Shown here: piece after piece, positions 1-14,000 of the stretch | Position numbering within the stretch: the first letter of the stretch is position 1 | Layout of the letters: every line of letters starts with the position of its first letter | Assembly: GCA_019722365.1 (NCBI GenBank) | Contig: JADFUC010000501.1 | Coordinates: forward strand, 868,001 to 932,000 | Length of the DNA: 64,000 nt | Direction: 5' to 3' | DNA from: Lithospermum erythrorhizon | Taxonomy: Eukaryota > Streptophyta > Magnoliopsida > Boraginales > Boraginaceae | Program-made: the position numbers and the translations under genes | Notes under the pieces: model-generated | Databases searched by the model: none | Told to the model about the DNA's origin: nothing | The model's input: only the letters and a program-made list of their open reading frames with translations

Positions 1-140
1 CCCCAACAAAATGGGATAGCTGAACGTAAACATCGACATATAGCCGAAAAGATATGATGCCTTCTCTTTCAATCACAACTTCCAAACATTTTTCTGAGTT
101 GTCTGCCTTCTTTTATACCGTTCATCTCTGTCATATGAGG
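1..140 (+). mobile_element. Ty1/copia retrotransposon integrase remnant
   Basis: The frame starting at base 1 reads PQQNGIAERKHRHIAEKI and then a stop, followed in the same frame by LLFQSQLPNIF. This is the QNGxAERKHRHI segment of the copia-type integrase core and the stretch just after it. The in-frame stop near base 55 and the loss of similarity after about base 140 show a dead fragment. The rest of the element, if any, lies left of the window. I see no LTR or target-site duplication. Confidence 0.8.
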
Positions 141-1201
141 CAATCCCATGAGAGTATAGGCAACAAGATGCATTCTTGTAAAGGTTCACCAGCTAGCCTT
201 CAAGGAGAAGATGATAACAAGATTTGTTGCAGATAATCATCCATGGATAGTCTACCTTTGGAGAGGAATATCAATGATGAGATTTTCATCTGTGATGTTT
301 TCAAAATCATTGAGAGGAGAAGAAGAGAGACATTGATAAGTTAAGGTAGTATTTGTGGTGGAGGTTCCAGTCATATTGTAGAAAAGAAAAGCATGGAAAA
401 AAAAATTGAGAAAGTTCTAACCTTAAGCTCAAGATACCATGAGAAAGCTTTTATGCTGGAACAGTCTTTTTCTCTAAATGTGAATCAGGTTTAAGTTTTT
501 TGTGGCTTTCATCTAAGCTCGTCATTATTGGTTATGAACTTATTGTCAATAGAATAATTCATTAGATGAGGCTCAAATGATTGTTTACTTGTATTGTTTC
601 ATCATAATATTCTTTGGTTGTGTTCTATAACTAAATATGGATAATGAAATTGGTGAAAATTCCTTCATGAGAGGGGTTGAATATTCTTATTTTAAGTTCT
701 TTATCACAGTGAGAAAAGAACGTCCATTTCAATTTAATTTGAAAGTATTTTTAAACGGGTAATAATTAACCCGTTATTGAAATAATAGTCACAAATATAA
801 CTTTAAATTTTACCAAAAGATTCATACTATTATTAAATATTACTCACCAAGCAATTATGTCAAAATATTGAATACCAATAATGTAACTAATAACATTAAT
901 TGCAAGTAAATATGGAGTCTTTTTAAGAAACGTATATAATTAACATTTATTACTTAGTAAAATGAAATATTTTTAGAAATATATATAATTGAACGATTAT
1001 TATTATTCTCAATAAAAATTGTGTTATTTTAAGTAATTAGTCTAACATTTTGTTAAATTGACATGAATATATAATAGTTTATTTCCACAATAATCAATGT
1101 TATTTTATAAAGTTATTCTAAATTTAAACATACAATTGTTTATTCCTGCATCAAATTTGAAACACAAAAAAGACTAATTGAGTGTGATGTATAACTACTT
1201 A

Positions 1202-1322
1202 ACTATATATTTCTCTCTTTGTTTATATTACTTCCTTCAATTAATTTCTTAATGTAAGCAGGCATAGCCGGACTATATATTTCTCTCTTTGTTTATATTA
1301 CTTCCTTCAATTAATTTCTTAA
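1202..1322. repeat. 51-base direct repeat, period 70
   Basis: The block beginning actatatatttctctc occurs at 1202-1252 and again at 1272-1322 with no difference that I can see. The 19 bases between the copies are unrelated. Such identity suggests a recent local duplication. Confidence 0.9.
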
Positions 1323-3207
1323 ATATAAACTAGGCTTTCTTGGACCTAGTAATTGTGCCACTAATTTTTTAGAAAAATTTAAAAAAATACAATTTTTGAT
1401 TTAGGTAAAAAATTAATTTTGGAGCAAAAGCAGCGTCGTTTGATTTTGATTGATTTTGAATCGTGTGAAAGTAATGAATCTTACGATGGGCGTCCCAGTG
1501 GTTAAATGAAATAAATGCAATAACTTCTAGAGCGAGATGTCTTAATCTTATTAGTAATGATGTAAATTTTGTTGACTATGTAAAAAAATTTACACTTTGT
1601 CACGAATTTTGAGTCTGGATCATTTATATAGCAAGTTTCTTCATTTGGAAAATTTCAAATCACATTCCCATTGTGATTAAATGTTAGAGAAACAATTTAG
1701 GGAAATTTAAGATTGAGCAACAATTTCAAAATTTTATTGAAATATGTACAAAATTCAACGAGGCTTAGAAAATGGGACAAAGGAGTATTCTTGATTTTGG
1801 TGAAAGAGAGGCTATGATGGATTCTGGCTTTAAAAGTTTCATATAGGGTACTAACCTAGCTAATTATGAAGCATTGAATATTTGAGTGCAAGTGGTAACA
1901 TGGATTTGATCAGTGTGATGTGTGTTGCTACTATATTTCCTGCATGGGCTGCCTATCATATTCACATGAGTTTCTTCATCAATGCTGCTATTTCTGCACA
2001 GGATATATAACTGTTCAGATACCATACTTTGAGCTATCTTCTTGTTCAATCATAGGCATTATCCCCGATTATCCCTTATAATTTATCCGATACTTTATAT
2101 TACTTACATTCTGTTAAAATTATGCAATATATATATGGATAATTAATTTCAAAATTTATAACATCAACCAAAATTGTACAAAGTAAGCTATCTTCAATTT
2201 TGTTCCACGGGCAGGAAGTCGAGGTCCGTTAGTGTAACGGTTTCAAGTATATTTAATCCAAACTAGTACAAGACATGTTATGATGAACCCAATGGACTTC
2301 ACTTACTTAATATTTGAGCCCAAGATGTTGCCAATTCTGAAGAATTGAAGATGATGAAGCCTTAAAAAGTCCAAATAAAACAAGTGATGAAGTGAACAAA
2401 GGTAGGCCCATAAAATGCACCATCATATATTCTTGGAGCAATGATTTTTATAGTAGGATGTTTTATTATGAGACTTCAATCATTTATTATTTTTCCACAC
2501 ATGTTTATGTTATATTCTGATAAACTGAATGTCATTATCAATTCTTTGAGTATAAATCCATTCGTCTATTCTTAATATCTCTCCTTTTTGGCTTGCATCA
2601 TCACTCCATCGATGATTGCCTCGTATTTGGGCAACCACCACAAAACATTAATTTCCTAAGGAAATTTATGTTTTTGTTCTTTTCAGATAACCGAGCAACA
2701 TGCTCGTTACTAAACTTATAAACGAGCAATTCATTTGATTATAATGCAAGTAATAATATTGAAAAACTGAATGATGGTCACATCCATCAGTTAACAATGT
2801 ACAGTAATGGAGTAATAATGGTGAAACATTACTACTCTCTTATTTCACATCTATTTGCCTTAAACAATTAGTTGATAGATTCAGGTGATAAAAGTAAGTT
2901 GTTTTCTTCCTTTTCTCATAACATTATTACCTAGTAGGGTAGCTCAATACAGCTAAATATAAAGCCATTTTATTCACTCTTCTGAAAACAGAGCCATAAA
3001 AGAAGCCATGCACAGAACTTGAACAGTTAGCATCTAGATATTCTGATTTACATGATTGGAAGGTGTAGGCAATGAGAGGTAGGGAGTAGAGAAAGGAGAT
3101 CATCTTTAGATATCATGACCATGCATATAATTGATAACAAAGGTGGGGTGGGACTTTGGAGAAATACCGACAAAATCAGAATTTTTATATAGAAATGACG
3201 AATAAAT

Positions 3208-3297
3208 TAATACGAAATACTAAATAAATAAAGTAAAATAGAAAAATTTAACTAATACGGAGTACTAAATAAATAAAGTAATATAGAAAAATTTAAG
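3208..3297. repeat. 45-base tandem repeat, two copies
   Basis: Two adjacent near-identical units begin taatacg at 3208 and 3253 and end in gaaaaattta. The tacggagta words resemble the ends of Stowaway-like MITEs common in eudicots, so this may be an internally duplicated MITE scrap. Confidence 0.6.
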
Positions 3298-5065
3298 AGA
3301 GAAAACAGTATAAGTTTTGAATAAAAAAATGGTATAATTTTATATTTAAATAATAAAAATTTAAGAGATAGGACTACCTCACTTACACCACCTTAGTTGC
3401 TCCACTGGAAATATGGGAATTAATAAGGCTTTGTTCTTATTTCTAGAAGGCTGCAACTTCAAATGATTTGCATATCTTCTCTCTCATTTATTTTTCTTAT
3501 TTGTTTGTTTGCACTTGGAGGGGTAGGAAGTAATATTCTTGGAGAAAAGGGAAAGGGCCAATATATGTTTTTTGGTTGTTATATCTTGGTAACAAAGTAA
3601 GGCATTACTTGAAATAATGGTTGGTATATAGACAATCATAGAACTTACATGATGAGTGTTTAACCAAGGAGTCAAATAAAAATTACTTATGTGCATGAAT
3701 GCATGATATGTAATAGTTCAGAATTGTATAATGTTAATTATTATTATTGTATCAAAATTAGACGCAAGAAAGTGAAAAAATACAAAAATATCTTTCATAA
3801 ATTATGATTTATTTGATTGTTTAATTAATGATTTAAACAAAATCGTTGTTATGCAAATTTTCGGAGATAAGCATTATCAGCGCCAATAGGAAAAAGAATA
3901 TTAAAGGGCAATCACAAAGTTATATTTAGTAATTGAAACTTGATCGGCTTATAATGAAAAAGAGTTTATGTTATACGATCGGCTTAAATTGGGGGCCAGT
4001 TAGATATTATTCAATGCACTTTTATCAACACAGCCTATTATTTATCCCCGCGATCTTATCAAATACAATATTTGTACTCAACAATTATGTACACTTTATT
4101 CTCCAAAAATGATTAATATGCCATCAACTTATCAGTTGGTCCCTATGACCCTATCTTGTTAACAAAGGAAAATGAACTTGCATTGGACAATAATGGACTT
4201 ATATGGAGTCTTGATAATAAAACTTGAAAATTGTGTATAAATGAATGAATGCATGGTGTATAGTACGTAGTACTACAAAACTATGATGAAGGCTTGTAGG
4301 CATATATAGCTCATCAACTTTATAGATAGATACTTGTGATGATTCTTGAGGGAGTTGGTATGATAACTCTGAATTCTCTGATATTCTCAGTTTCTTGGTT
4401 TTTGTGTTCTTCAACATATTTACACCTTATACTTTTTTGCATTAGCTGATTCAATCTTCATTCTTGAAAAGCATATACTTCCCACCTCAACTTTCTTTTT
4501 AGGCATTTCAAAACTCTGAAAGCTGAAAACTGTTGTCAAATAGCAATATATCATCCTTTTGTTCACCCCCAAAAGAAAATCAAAGGTATCTTTTTATTAC
4601 TGTTTACTTGATTATGATATGTTCAATATTTAGGTAACTATGAAAAATAACTTTGTTTCATTAAAAGTTTACTATTTCCTACATTAAATTATCATCCTTG
4701 TATTTTGTAGCATCAGTACAGTAACGACTTGATTTTCTGAATGTAAGTTCTTGATTTTCTAATGATTAACTAAGAACAGTTATTATTGCTGAGTATGTTG
4801 CATGTGGTAGGGAAGAAAGAAGAGTAATAATAACAACTTTCATTTGGGGAGTCCCTTTATGAGGGGAAATTTTGTTTATGAAGGGGATTTAAGTTTCCCT
4901 TCAGTTAATACTACTACTTCCTACCAAATTATAGTTATTACTACTTGATTTTCAATGTGATTGAAAGTAGTATAAGAAAGACTAGAGAATGATTTTTGTT
5001 TTCATGTGGTATTTTTTGTAAGTGTATTAGTAATGAGTACAGATATGAGTGAATAAACTGATTCA

Positions 5066-7235
5066 ATGCAAACAACTTGGCAGGTCTATCTCTTAGGCTA
5101 CAAGGTTAAAGTTGAGAAGCCGAACAGCCAAAACAAGATTATGACTGGATTTCCTCTCCATCCAATTCTTCAAGGCGAAAAAAATAGACTGACATTCTAT
5201 CAGGCATGCCAAATACCAGATTATTACCCAAGGCTTTATATAATAGTTTCAGTTCCAGGATATAGAAGTTTAGAAGAGATGCTAATAAAAGTTTTTTACT
5301 TGGGTACATCTCTAGTCACCTTAGCATCAATTATGATCTTTTACTAGGATTGAAGACCGAGCTTGGAACCTCTATTTTGGTTACTTTCTCCATACCCTCG
5401 AGTTGCAGAAGATATTGGTGAAAATGACTGCGTGCTGCTCAATCAATGGAAACACAGGAAACACCTTGAGCGTTGGCTGTAAAGAGGTGGCGCACACAAT
5501 TGATTTGAGCACCAGATGGGACTTCAATGAAGTAGCCAATCCACCTAACCTCACTGGATTTATTACTGGGAGCACGGCTCCTCAGTTAACTGGAAACATT
5601 CCTTCAGATGGTGGATTGGATTGCCAAACCAGAAAATACTGAGAAGCTTAAACTCTTGACATTAGGTCCTCTGAAACAATCCTCTAGATTTAACAATGAG
5701 CTATCTCTTACTCTTGCTACTTCTCACCCTTCCATTTTCGGCCTGACGGGTATCCAAGACCAATTTGTGAGCCACTCTAGTATATCTGACCATTCTCTGA
5801 AAAACCAGCACCTTGTCCATAAAGAAACTCTTTGTAACCTTGATTACCTCTTCCTAGCAATCTCAATAGACCTACTTTTCAAATTTCACAATTTTATTCT
5901 GGATCGAGATATTTAAATGTGATGCAAGAAATATTTGCAGATTTTGCATGAAAATTTCGCTAAATCCATCTAAATAAGATGAGGCTCTCAGCTAACAGAT
6001 GCACTGTGAAAATGGCTGGGCTTCCAGCAGCCCACAGACCCTAGAGGTTGTTCATCAATGAAACATAGCTCGCTTGAGATTGGGATTGGGTGCAGAAAAA
6101 CAAACTCCTTGGTTTCAATTTAGTTCATCCAGTTAGGCTTCAATGAAAGAGTTTCACATCTGTTACTTAGATGAACATATATTTTGGTTTGAAGATATAT
6201 CCTGAATAAACTACTAACACTAAGTTAATGAAGTATATCAATGCATCACTTGATTTCGTCCCTTTAAGATTAATTTATGTTTCTGCTATATATGTGAATC
6301 TAGGTTGATGAAGAATATAACCGATTGGTGGATGAGATGTACACTATCATCTCAGCTTTCCATGCCGTTGCTGAACTAGATCCTCAAACACATGCTCGTT
6401 TTGCTCTTCAAACTGTCTCTTTCTTTTATAAGAATCTGAGAGAAAGAATTAGCAATCTTATACTGGCAATGGAAGCTGCATGTGTTAGTAGTAAAGGGAG
6501 TCCAAGAGATGAGAAATCATTTGAAATGTCTTTCATTCAGAAACAATGGGCACTAAAGCAGCTAAAAAGAAAAGATCAACATTTGTGGAGGCCCCAAAAA
6601 GGCTTACCTGAAAGATCAGTCTCGGTTCTCAGAGCATGGATGTTTCAGAACTTTTCCATTGAGACCTCTAGATCATTCCTAAAATTTGTTACATTCATTG
6701 GAAATTTAACCTTAAGCTTAATCTCTGTCCCCCAAAATTGTGCATGGGATATAACTTTTCTAGTTTTACAAGACTAAAGCATTCGCTAGAGATTTAGAAT
6801 TAAGAACAGGATTATATTAAAAGATGCTTTAGATTTCAGCTACTTAGGGATGCTAGAGAAGGCTTGCTTGCTGTCAAGAGTGGGTTGACAAGGGGTCAGG
6901 TAGTTGGATGTTACCCTTTCTGAGTTTCTGTACAATTTGATATTTTCCATTTAGTTAGATAAATACAAATCCTTGGTACCATAACTTCAATACTAAGCTA
7001 GAGCACAGTTATCAGTAATTCATAGGTAGGCACATTCATCACTCTCCTCAACTGTGAACCATCATTAAGACATTAATACATATGGAAATACTATATCCTA
7101 CAATGTTTTATCTAGAAGCTCTTCCAAACTTCGTTGCTTAGCTGATAATTAACACTTTTGAGTTCTGATCAGATTGTCAACTGGTTTCATCAATGCGTGT
7201 TAGCCTCTGAGCCTAATGGAAAAATGTGAAATTAG
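5066..7235 (+). pseudogene. ATH1: ATH1-like BEL1-type homeodomain gene, damaged
   Basis: ATH1 is a nuclear TALE transcription factor that pairs with KNOX proteins. Pieces of one such protein appear in order but in shifting frames. An N-terminal GFPLHPILQGEK lies near 5148. RWDFNEV...IPSDG covers 5515-5613. RFNNELSLTLATSHPSIFG, an ATH1-type segment, is at 5686-5742. GSRYLNVMQEIFADFA (5901-5948) ends at a stop. The second POX half with ARFALQTVSFFYKNLRERIS begins after an AG acceptor at 6304. The homeodomain start RPQKGLPERSVSVLRAWMF is near 6589. LLAVKSGLTRGQ is in a well-bordered exon at 6840-6899. The recognition helix exon starts at 7173 with VNWF, then shifts frame. At least four frame changes and a lost donor after the QNF codons mean no intact protein. 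Decay or assembly error are both possible. Confidence 0.85.
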
Positions 7236-8151
7236 GCTAGAAGAAATGAGGGTGGTTCCAGAAAAAATGGGACAATTGATCATGAAAGATATTTAAGTAT
7301 TTAACTATTATTGAATCGAACAGTCCTTGCTTGAATGGACCAATAGCTGGAATAGTATATTCTTATTTTATTTGCATCAATCAGAGTTACTTCTCAGTTA
7401 TTTAAGTTCCAAGGATGGTTCATGCTTGTTACCTATGTATATTTTATGGTGACTTGAAATCAAGGTTACCACTATGTATGAGAAACTAAAGCCATTTGTA
7501 TATACATATAAAAAGTATAATATCATATCATAGCATTTTGAAGAATTCACATTAGCTACCCCCTCTAGGTCTCTCTCACTCTCTCCATCTTCCATCTTTA
7601 AGCTTAAGACAAATGTCTGCAACAGCACGACCTCTCTATCTTCCATCTTCAAAGTCATGGCTCCATTGTTTTGATCATCTATTACCCATTTTATTCATTT
7701 TAGTTTGCGCTTTTGCCCTCAGTAATAAGATGAATACAATCAATTTAGAGGCTGCTACAAAGGGATCTAGCTTATGGTAGTTATAATCCTATGGTAATAT
7801 AAGCTTCATCTCATATGGCATATGGTATAAAAAGCATGTGAAACATATACAATGAAATATAATAAAACAACTCACAACATTTTTATTTTAATTTAAGTCA
7901 TAATTCAGATAGAAATTACAGTATGATATTCTATTGGCACTTATGTTTGTAATGTTCACTCTCATAATGAAGACTAATCAGATGCTTATAACCACTTAAA
8001 CTTTCAGCTACTTATCAGATAATTCAAGTCATCAATGGATAAAACTAAAATCTCTCTCTTCATTCCTATAGATTGCCTCTCTCATCTACAATGCTATATT
8101 TTATGTTACAGATAAAAACATAAGTGAAAACGGTACCAGTCTTCATTCTTC
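7236..8151. other. Intergenic region between convergent damaged genes
   Basis: Apart from a possible ragged C-terminal tail of the ATH1-like gene just after 7235, I see no coding sequence, RNA gene or repeat. It probably holds the 3' ends of both flanking genes. Confidence 0.5.
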
Positions 8152-11088
8152 TTATTCGCATTCCAAGGATATCCTCGTTTTAATTGGTTTTAATTTCATG
8201 CCCATACTTTCAGGTGAAAAAAGCTCAGGGGAGATGATCGTTGGACTCAACGGGCTTCGAGGGCTAGAGACTTTCTTAACTGGGATTGGTCTGTAGAGCC
8301 CCATACCCCCATGAGGAAGCATTCGAGAGGCATCAACATGGCATTCGGATGTTCCTCTGTAACCATTGATCCGCACGCTTGGACCTGTATGACACAACAA
8401 TATCCTGTTCAAACAACGTTCTTGGCCACTTAAAAGTTAAGAAGAGCAAGGAATCACACCTCAACCAGCACTAATCCTACATTCAAAAAGCTTTGATATA
8501 GGAGATTCATTGCTTAGGATAGAAATTTTCCACCCAACAATTATTAAGAGACGACATTTGCAGTTTCCTCAGCTTTCCTTGTATATATCAGATCAGAGAA
8601 GGTTCATTGTATAAGTCATTTGAAACATGAACAACTAAACTAAGTTGTTCTTCTTTTATATAATTCATCTTCAATTTCTGGGTTTAAGTTTTGAGTCTCT
8701 GACAGCCACTCCACAGCAAAAGAAAATCCTACTAACACAGCAGTTAGTATCAAACATACCTCAATGTACTATAAAGAGAAAGGTTAAAATATTTTATTAA
8801 TGAAGCATAGAAATGAAATCTTTTCGGAACTCAATACCGCCTATGCTGCAAAATGACCGGCATAAATACATGCATTAGTCCTACTCTCTTACAGACCTCC
8901 ACTTAATTTTTACCGTAGCTCTAATGATAAGCAGAGAGGCACTTACTGCTCTGCATGTTTACTTCTATCTACTTCTAGAACCTATACTACCTATTCCTGT
9001 TTCAACCAACTTTACTATCTTGACAACTTGCCCAATGAAAGATCATTTGATGCGAAATAAAAAGAGAAGTGGAAGGAGTACCTTGCTAAAATAACGCAGG
9101 AGTAATATCTCTTTCGCCAAGCTACACATTCCACAGTAGTAGAGTAAATTGGACATTAACTGCATGCAACTATAATGTACCATCAGAAAGCTAAAAGTAA
9201 CATACACTTACGTACAGAAATAACAATCAATGTATAAAGACACAAGTATAACCATTTAAAATTTTGGGAAAGAAAAGAATAAACACTGAACCTTGTTACA
9301 CGCCCATTCTGTCCAAGACGGAGACTTGCATAGAGGGGAAACAAGTATCAAACCCATAGAACGCTTAGGGTACTTTAACTGCATTATGAAGTAATGCATA
9401 AATCAGTTGAAAAACAGCAAAATGGAATCAATCATTTTAAGTCCGGTGAACAAAATGGAATGCAACTTACAGCAAACAATGTAAGGATGTAAGCCCCAGC
9501 TGTCACTCCCATGCACATTACAGCACCAAGTCTGAGTAGCGGAAATAACAAAATAGAGTAACTATCCATTTTACCCAAAGTAAACAGATCTAATTTCAAA
9601 TTTTTATGAGTTTAAGAAAATATATATGGTTACAAGTTTATCTCTCACTATCTACAATAGAGAAACGAATTAGATTAAACTCCACTTCATTTTGACCTGA
9701 AATTAGTTTTTTTCATTCTGATTGGTTAAATTCTCTTATGTTAATAGTTGAAACTTGAAACCTCATTATTATTTAGATAGATGAATGATGTATGTATTAA
9801 TCTTCCACACAAAAAATTTGATAGGCAGTTCATGAAGAGAAAACCACCCCTAGAATATTTGGTGAAGAGGAAGTACATAAAAGCAACCAATCATGAGCTA
9901 CTGCAGTCTCCCGCGAAAGGCAGTTGAAGAATTAGGTGACAATACAGACAAGAATGGAACAATTTGATAATGAAAGAAGACTAGCTACCGGAAATAGTCA
10001 AGAACCTCATCGATCTGGTCAGCTAGATCATCAGCAGAAAACTCGGGTTTATCAGAACTTGCCCTGTATGCTCCCGGCTGCAATAACTCTTGACATAAGA
10101 ACCAAATAAGAAGAGGTTATGCGAACATAAGTTTTCAACAATAGAGAATAAACTTCCATTTAAATGAAAGAATTAAGCTGCAAAAAATAAGTTGGTGACA
10201 GACCTCGTGCCCGGGAGGACTAATATGGTAAATACAAAAATTGTGCATCAGCAAGGAAAAGGCTTCTGGACAGAAGAACAACCCTTGGAAACAGGATACA
10301 TCTGCTCAATGACATATGTAGACAAACACATTAGATTCTTGTTAAACAAACATATCCAAGCAAAACCACCACAGATTCGGGGATTCAATAACATTTCATC
10401 AAAAATGGCACTTACAATTAAGTGCTAAATCAGGATATGTGATTAAGCCTGGTTTATCAGGGTCACCAAATACCGCAACCGAGACAGAACCAATGCTGGT
10501 TTTCACCAGGTGCTCCTGATTGTACATGAAAGGGTACATTTAGTCAAATAGTAAATTCAACAACATAAAAAGGGAACATACACAAAGACAACAAGTAATT
10601 AGTTCAAATGCAGATAGTGTCTTGAATGATCTAAAAAGCATCAGACTTGATACAAAACTTATAATTGGCAAGTATATTTCACTTCTAAATAGGTTTTCAC
10701 ATGCCAATGCGTCCGAAGAGGCTCCCATATAACCAGGCAGGGTGTGTGTGTTGGGGGTGGGGGCAGATAGTACGCAACCTTATACATGTGATAACAAGGC
10801 GGTTGTTTTTAGAAGTTGTTAGATAATGCAATGCAGATCAACTTTGAAACAAAAAAAAGAAAACAAGCTAAAAAGGCCTAAAAAACATGCACAATATACT
10901 CATTCAACTTACATTTCTCACCAGTTTAAGGAAACAAAAATCATTCAACTTGCATTATACTCATTCACATTTATAACATATAAAATAAATAACACATACA
11001 AAAATATTATAATGTTAATAGTGTGAACCTTTCCAGAGAAGCAGAGAGAGTCCATGTCAACAGAAACAGAGTCGCTGGAATCAGACAT
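8152..11088 (-). pseudogene. NDL: NDL (N-myc downregulated-like) gene, exons 8-9 damaged
   Basis: NDL proteins are alpha/beta-hydrolase-fold proteins without known enzyme activity; in Arabidopsis NDL1 binds the G-protein beta subunit and affects auxin transport. Exons 1-7 are intact: 11029-11088 (MSDSSDSVSVDMDSL), 10416-10515 ([18 protein letters not shown]), 10204-10301 ([20 protein letters not shown]), 9989-10077 (DDLADQIDEVLDYF), 9471-9531 (GAVMCMGVTAGAYILTLFA), 9292-9378 ([16 protein letters not shown]) and 9082-9159 (MSNLLYYCGMC). All phases close and borders are GT-AG. Exon 8, about 8460-8720, is only a frame-broken remnant (CRLLIIVG, then a degenerate SKL stretch) of the family's CRTLIFVG region. 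Exon 9 (8152-8384) begins [11 protein letters not shown], then a shift equal to two extra bases near 8302-8312 moves it into the frame of MGLYRP and the C-terminal SPRSPLSP and [13 protein letters not shown]. Confidence 0.88.
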
Positions 11089-14000
11089 TTCAAAAGCTCA
11101 CATTTGCCTTCTACTAAGCACTCTGTATATATGTAGCATATATATAGCACTATAATGAGATATATAATAAATGAGAATCACATACCTGCGTGTGTCTTAG
11201 CGCACTTTTCTTTTTACTAGTATAAAATAAATAAATAGGAAGTCTGTTAGGAGTCGTTAATTAATAGAATGATATCTTGCTAAAAATATGAAAATGTAAT
11301 AATTAGTTCAACTATAGTGTGTTTAAGGATATGAGTTTAAATATAATGTATAGTGTGTATATATATAGGCGTGGTCTAATGTGCCTTGTCTTACATGGAA
11401 AATTTGATTGGGTCACCGACGATCTTTGTTAAGGTACCAATTTAACCATGGTTAAGGACCGACATAAAATAATGCTCTAAATAATAAAAATACCGACAAA
11501 AATAATTTATTCAGTTCTCAAAACTAAAATAAAGATAAATGACCCCTTTAGAATATGACGCTGTGACTATTATGTGATATTGAACTAGGCTTGCCGACGG
11601 TTTTGGAGAAAATCACTATCCATGTTTTTCGTTAGCTTATTTTGTATTAATGATACATACATACATTCCTATATTATTGGTGTCGAAACATTATTTTATT
11701 CGCGATAAATATAATTTCAAGCTTATTTTTATATTTTTATAACAATCTATCAAATGTTTATGTGTTAGAAACTTCACACTACCATTGATATTTTTAGATG
11801 AAATTATTTTATACGGAGTATTTGTTTGTCATGTATTAACTTTTGTTTTTAGTTAACATTTGTATTTATATTAACATATACTATATATACGAATTAGAGT
11901 ATATCAAAATTATTATTTAAATTTATATATTCTGGTTTCCAAATAAATTGAAAAGTTCTTATATTGACTTCCAATAATTAATCTTATTAAGTTGACTATT
12001 CTCTAATAAGAATAAAAGACAAATATACAAGTATTTGAAGATTCACACCTAATGATACCATGTTTATTATTGTATATAATTAAAATATAGGCACAACATT
12101 TTGTTCTCTGCATTACTTTTTTATTCAAATAATCTATGTTCTCTTCGGGCCGATCGATTTATTTGTTTTGTGTTCTTTGTTAATTAATTTATCATGCGGC
12201 TAATTATCCATAGTAAGTTTCATTACGATGATGATTGATGATAATGCATGTCGTTTATTGTGTGTATGTTTGCTTGCTTTTATAATGATACACTGAGGCA
12301 AAGCAACATAAAACTAGAAGTCTATGTAATCCCATACAAGAGATTCATGTATCAGTTTTGCGCTTAATTACCTTTTCCTTCTTGCGTCAAAAACTAAAAC
12401 ATTATAAAGAAAATGCAGTAAATATTTGACAATAAAAAGCTTGCATATATATATTTTAGTTGTTTTGATTTTTTCCTTTATACTACTTCTTACCTCTATT
12501 TTATTAAGAAAAAATATTGAAACATACATTATATAAAATATATCATAAACTCTATAGACTAAGAATATGACTAAATAAAGTATAATATTATTATAATATT
12601 TTATTATGAAAATTGATATTGAAATATTTGTTAAATATACGTTCTTGTTAGTTTTCAAATATTATATTTTATTTCTATTATTTACTTCTTAATAATGTGT
12701 GTCCTAAAAGAACAAAAGAATAGATAAGTTCTAAAATATACTAAATGAAATAGTTCATCTTCTAGTTTTCATTCAATTCACTCGTACAAATCTAACATGA
12801 ATCATAGTTGTGGCGGCTTAATCAGCTTTTATTATTTCAATGGCTATATTGTAACTAGGGAGTTTAATTACAGGAAATATAACAGATCCTCTATTCACTT
12901 AAGGAATGTATCATTCTGTTTGAAGCAACAATGATTTGTTGTACTTACTACCTCTTACAACATTCTATATTAGTAGAAATATTTATTGTCAACTGTTCTC
13001 CACAGTTATCAATTTCAATATCCCAATATGCGCCATATGATGACCGATGTTATTGCTTTTAGAGACGTGATTAATTAGATGGTTTCATATTATAACTTTT
13101 AATTTATTAAAATTAAAAGATTCTTCTAATAATTGGCGGGTTGGGCCTAAAGAAACTGATAAATTTGTTAGAGGTTTTTTTTTTCATTATTTAAGGGCAA
13201 TTGCTATATTTTATACAAATTACTTACATTTCGAGATGACTTTAATTCAAAAATTTAGGGAGAGGGGCAATTCTTATTGATCTAAACTCAGCAAACAATT
13301 CTAAATCAATTGGTGGTTAGTTCAAAGATAAGTTATTATTCTTATTATTACAATTCTATATATACTTTTACGTTCCAGATCAGTTTAATTGTCTTTTTGG
13401 CGATAATCTATTACACTTATTTATTTCAAAGATTCTCTAGGTATAATCAATAGTCTCTCTATTCATTTTCTTCTCTCATTCTAAATAATTGTCAATTTAC
13501 TCTTTTTTACGGATATATGTTTATTCTTGATAATTTGATCGTTAAAATAAATTATAGAATTTTGTCTGAGAAAATAGTAAAAAATTAAATTGTAGGTAGT
13601 ACAGTGGTTCGATATAATTAGGATTTAAGTTATATGGTGCCAAAGATGTATGACATAATATATAGTCTACAGAATAATTGTTTTACAAATCACAATGTTT
13701 AATTTAACTCTTTCAGTTATTCTTAAAAGATATGTTAACAAGTATTTTAGTTAAATTATAAATTTCTCTTTTTTGAAATAATGATGATTATTAATTGATT
13801 GTCAAGTTAATTTCAAAGTGACATCGGTTATTTTGGATTAGAGGAAATGATAATCATCAGCACAAAGTACTTAATCATGATACGAGCCAATCATCACACA
13901 TTAGAATAGACATTAAGGCGTAAATTAAAAGGTGAATCACCTAATTAATAACTGTGATCCAATGCCTCTTCACGGTTGTTGTGATTTCATGATCCAATGT

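Larger units (their letters stand above)
141..5065. other. AT-rich intergenic region, no gene recognised
   Basis: No open frame here looks like a plant protein; the short ORFs are AT-rich chance frames. It holds a 51-base direct repeat (1202-1322) and a 45-base tandem repeat (3208-3297). The last few hundred bases should contain the promoter or 5' leader of the ATH1-like gene, but I cannot place a transcription start. Confidence 0.6.

Noticed and set aside
1482..1510. tRNA box A-like gtcccagtggttaaa
   Set aside because: No box B at the right distance and no cloverleaf; too little to call a tRNA or SINE.
12368..12658. 96-residue minus-strand ORF, rich in Ile, Tyr and Asn
   Set aside because: Composition is that of chance frames in very AT-rich DNA; no motif or flanking exons.
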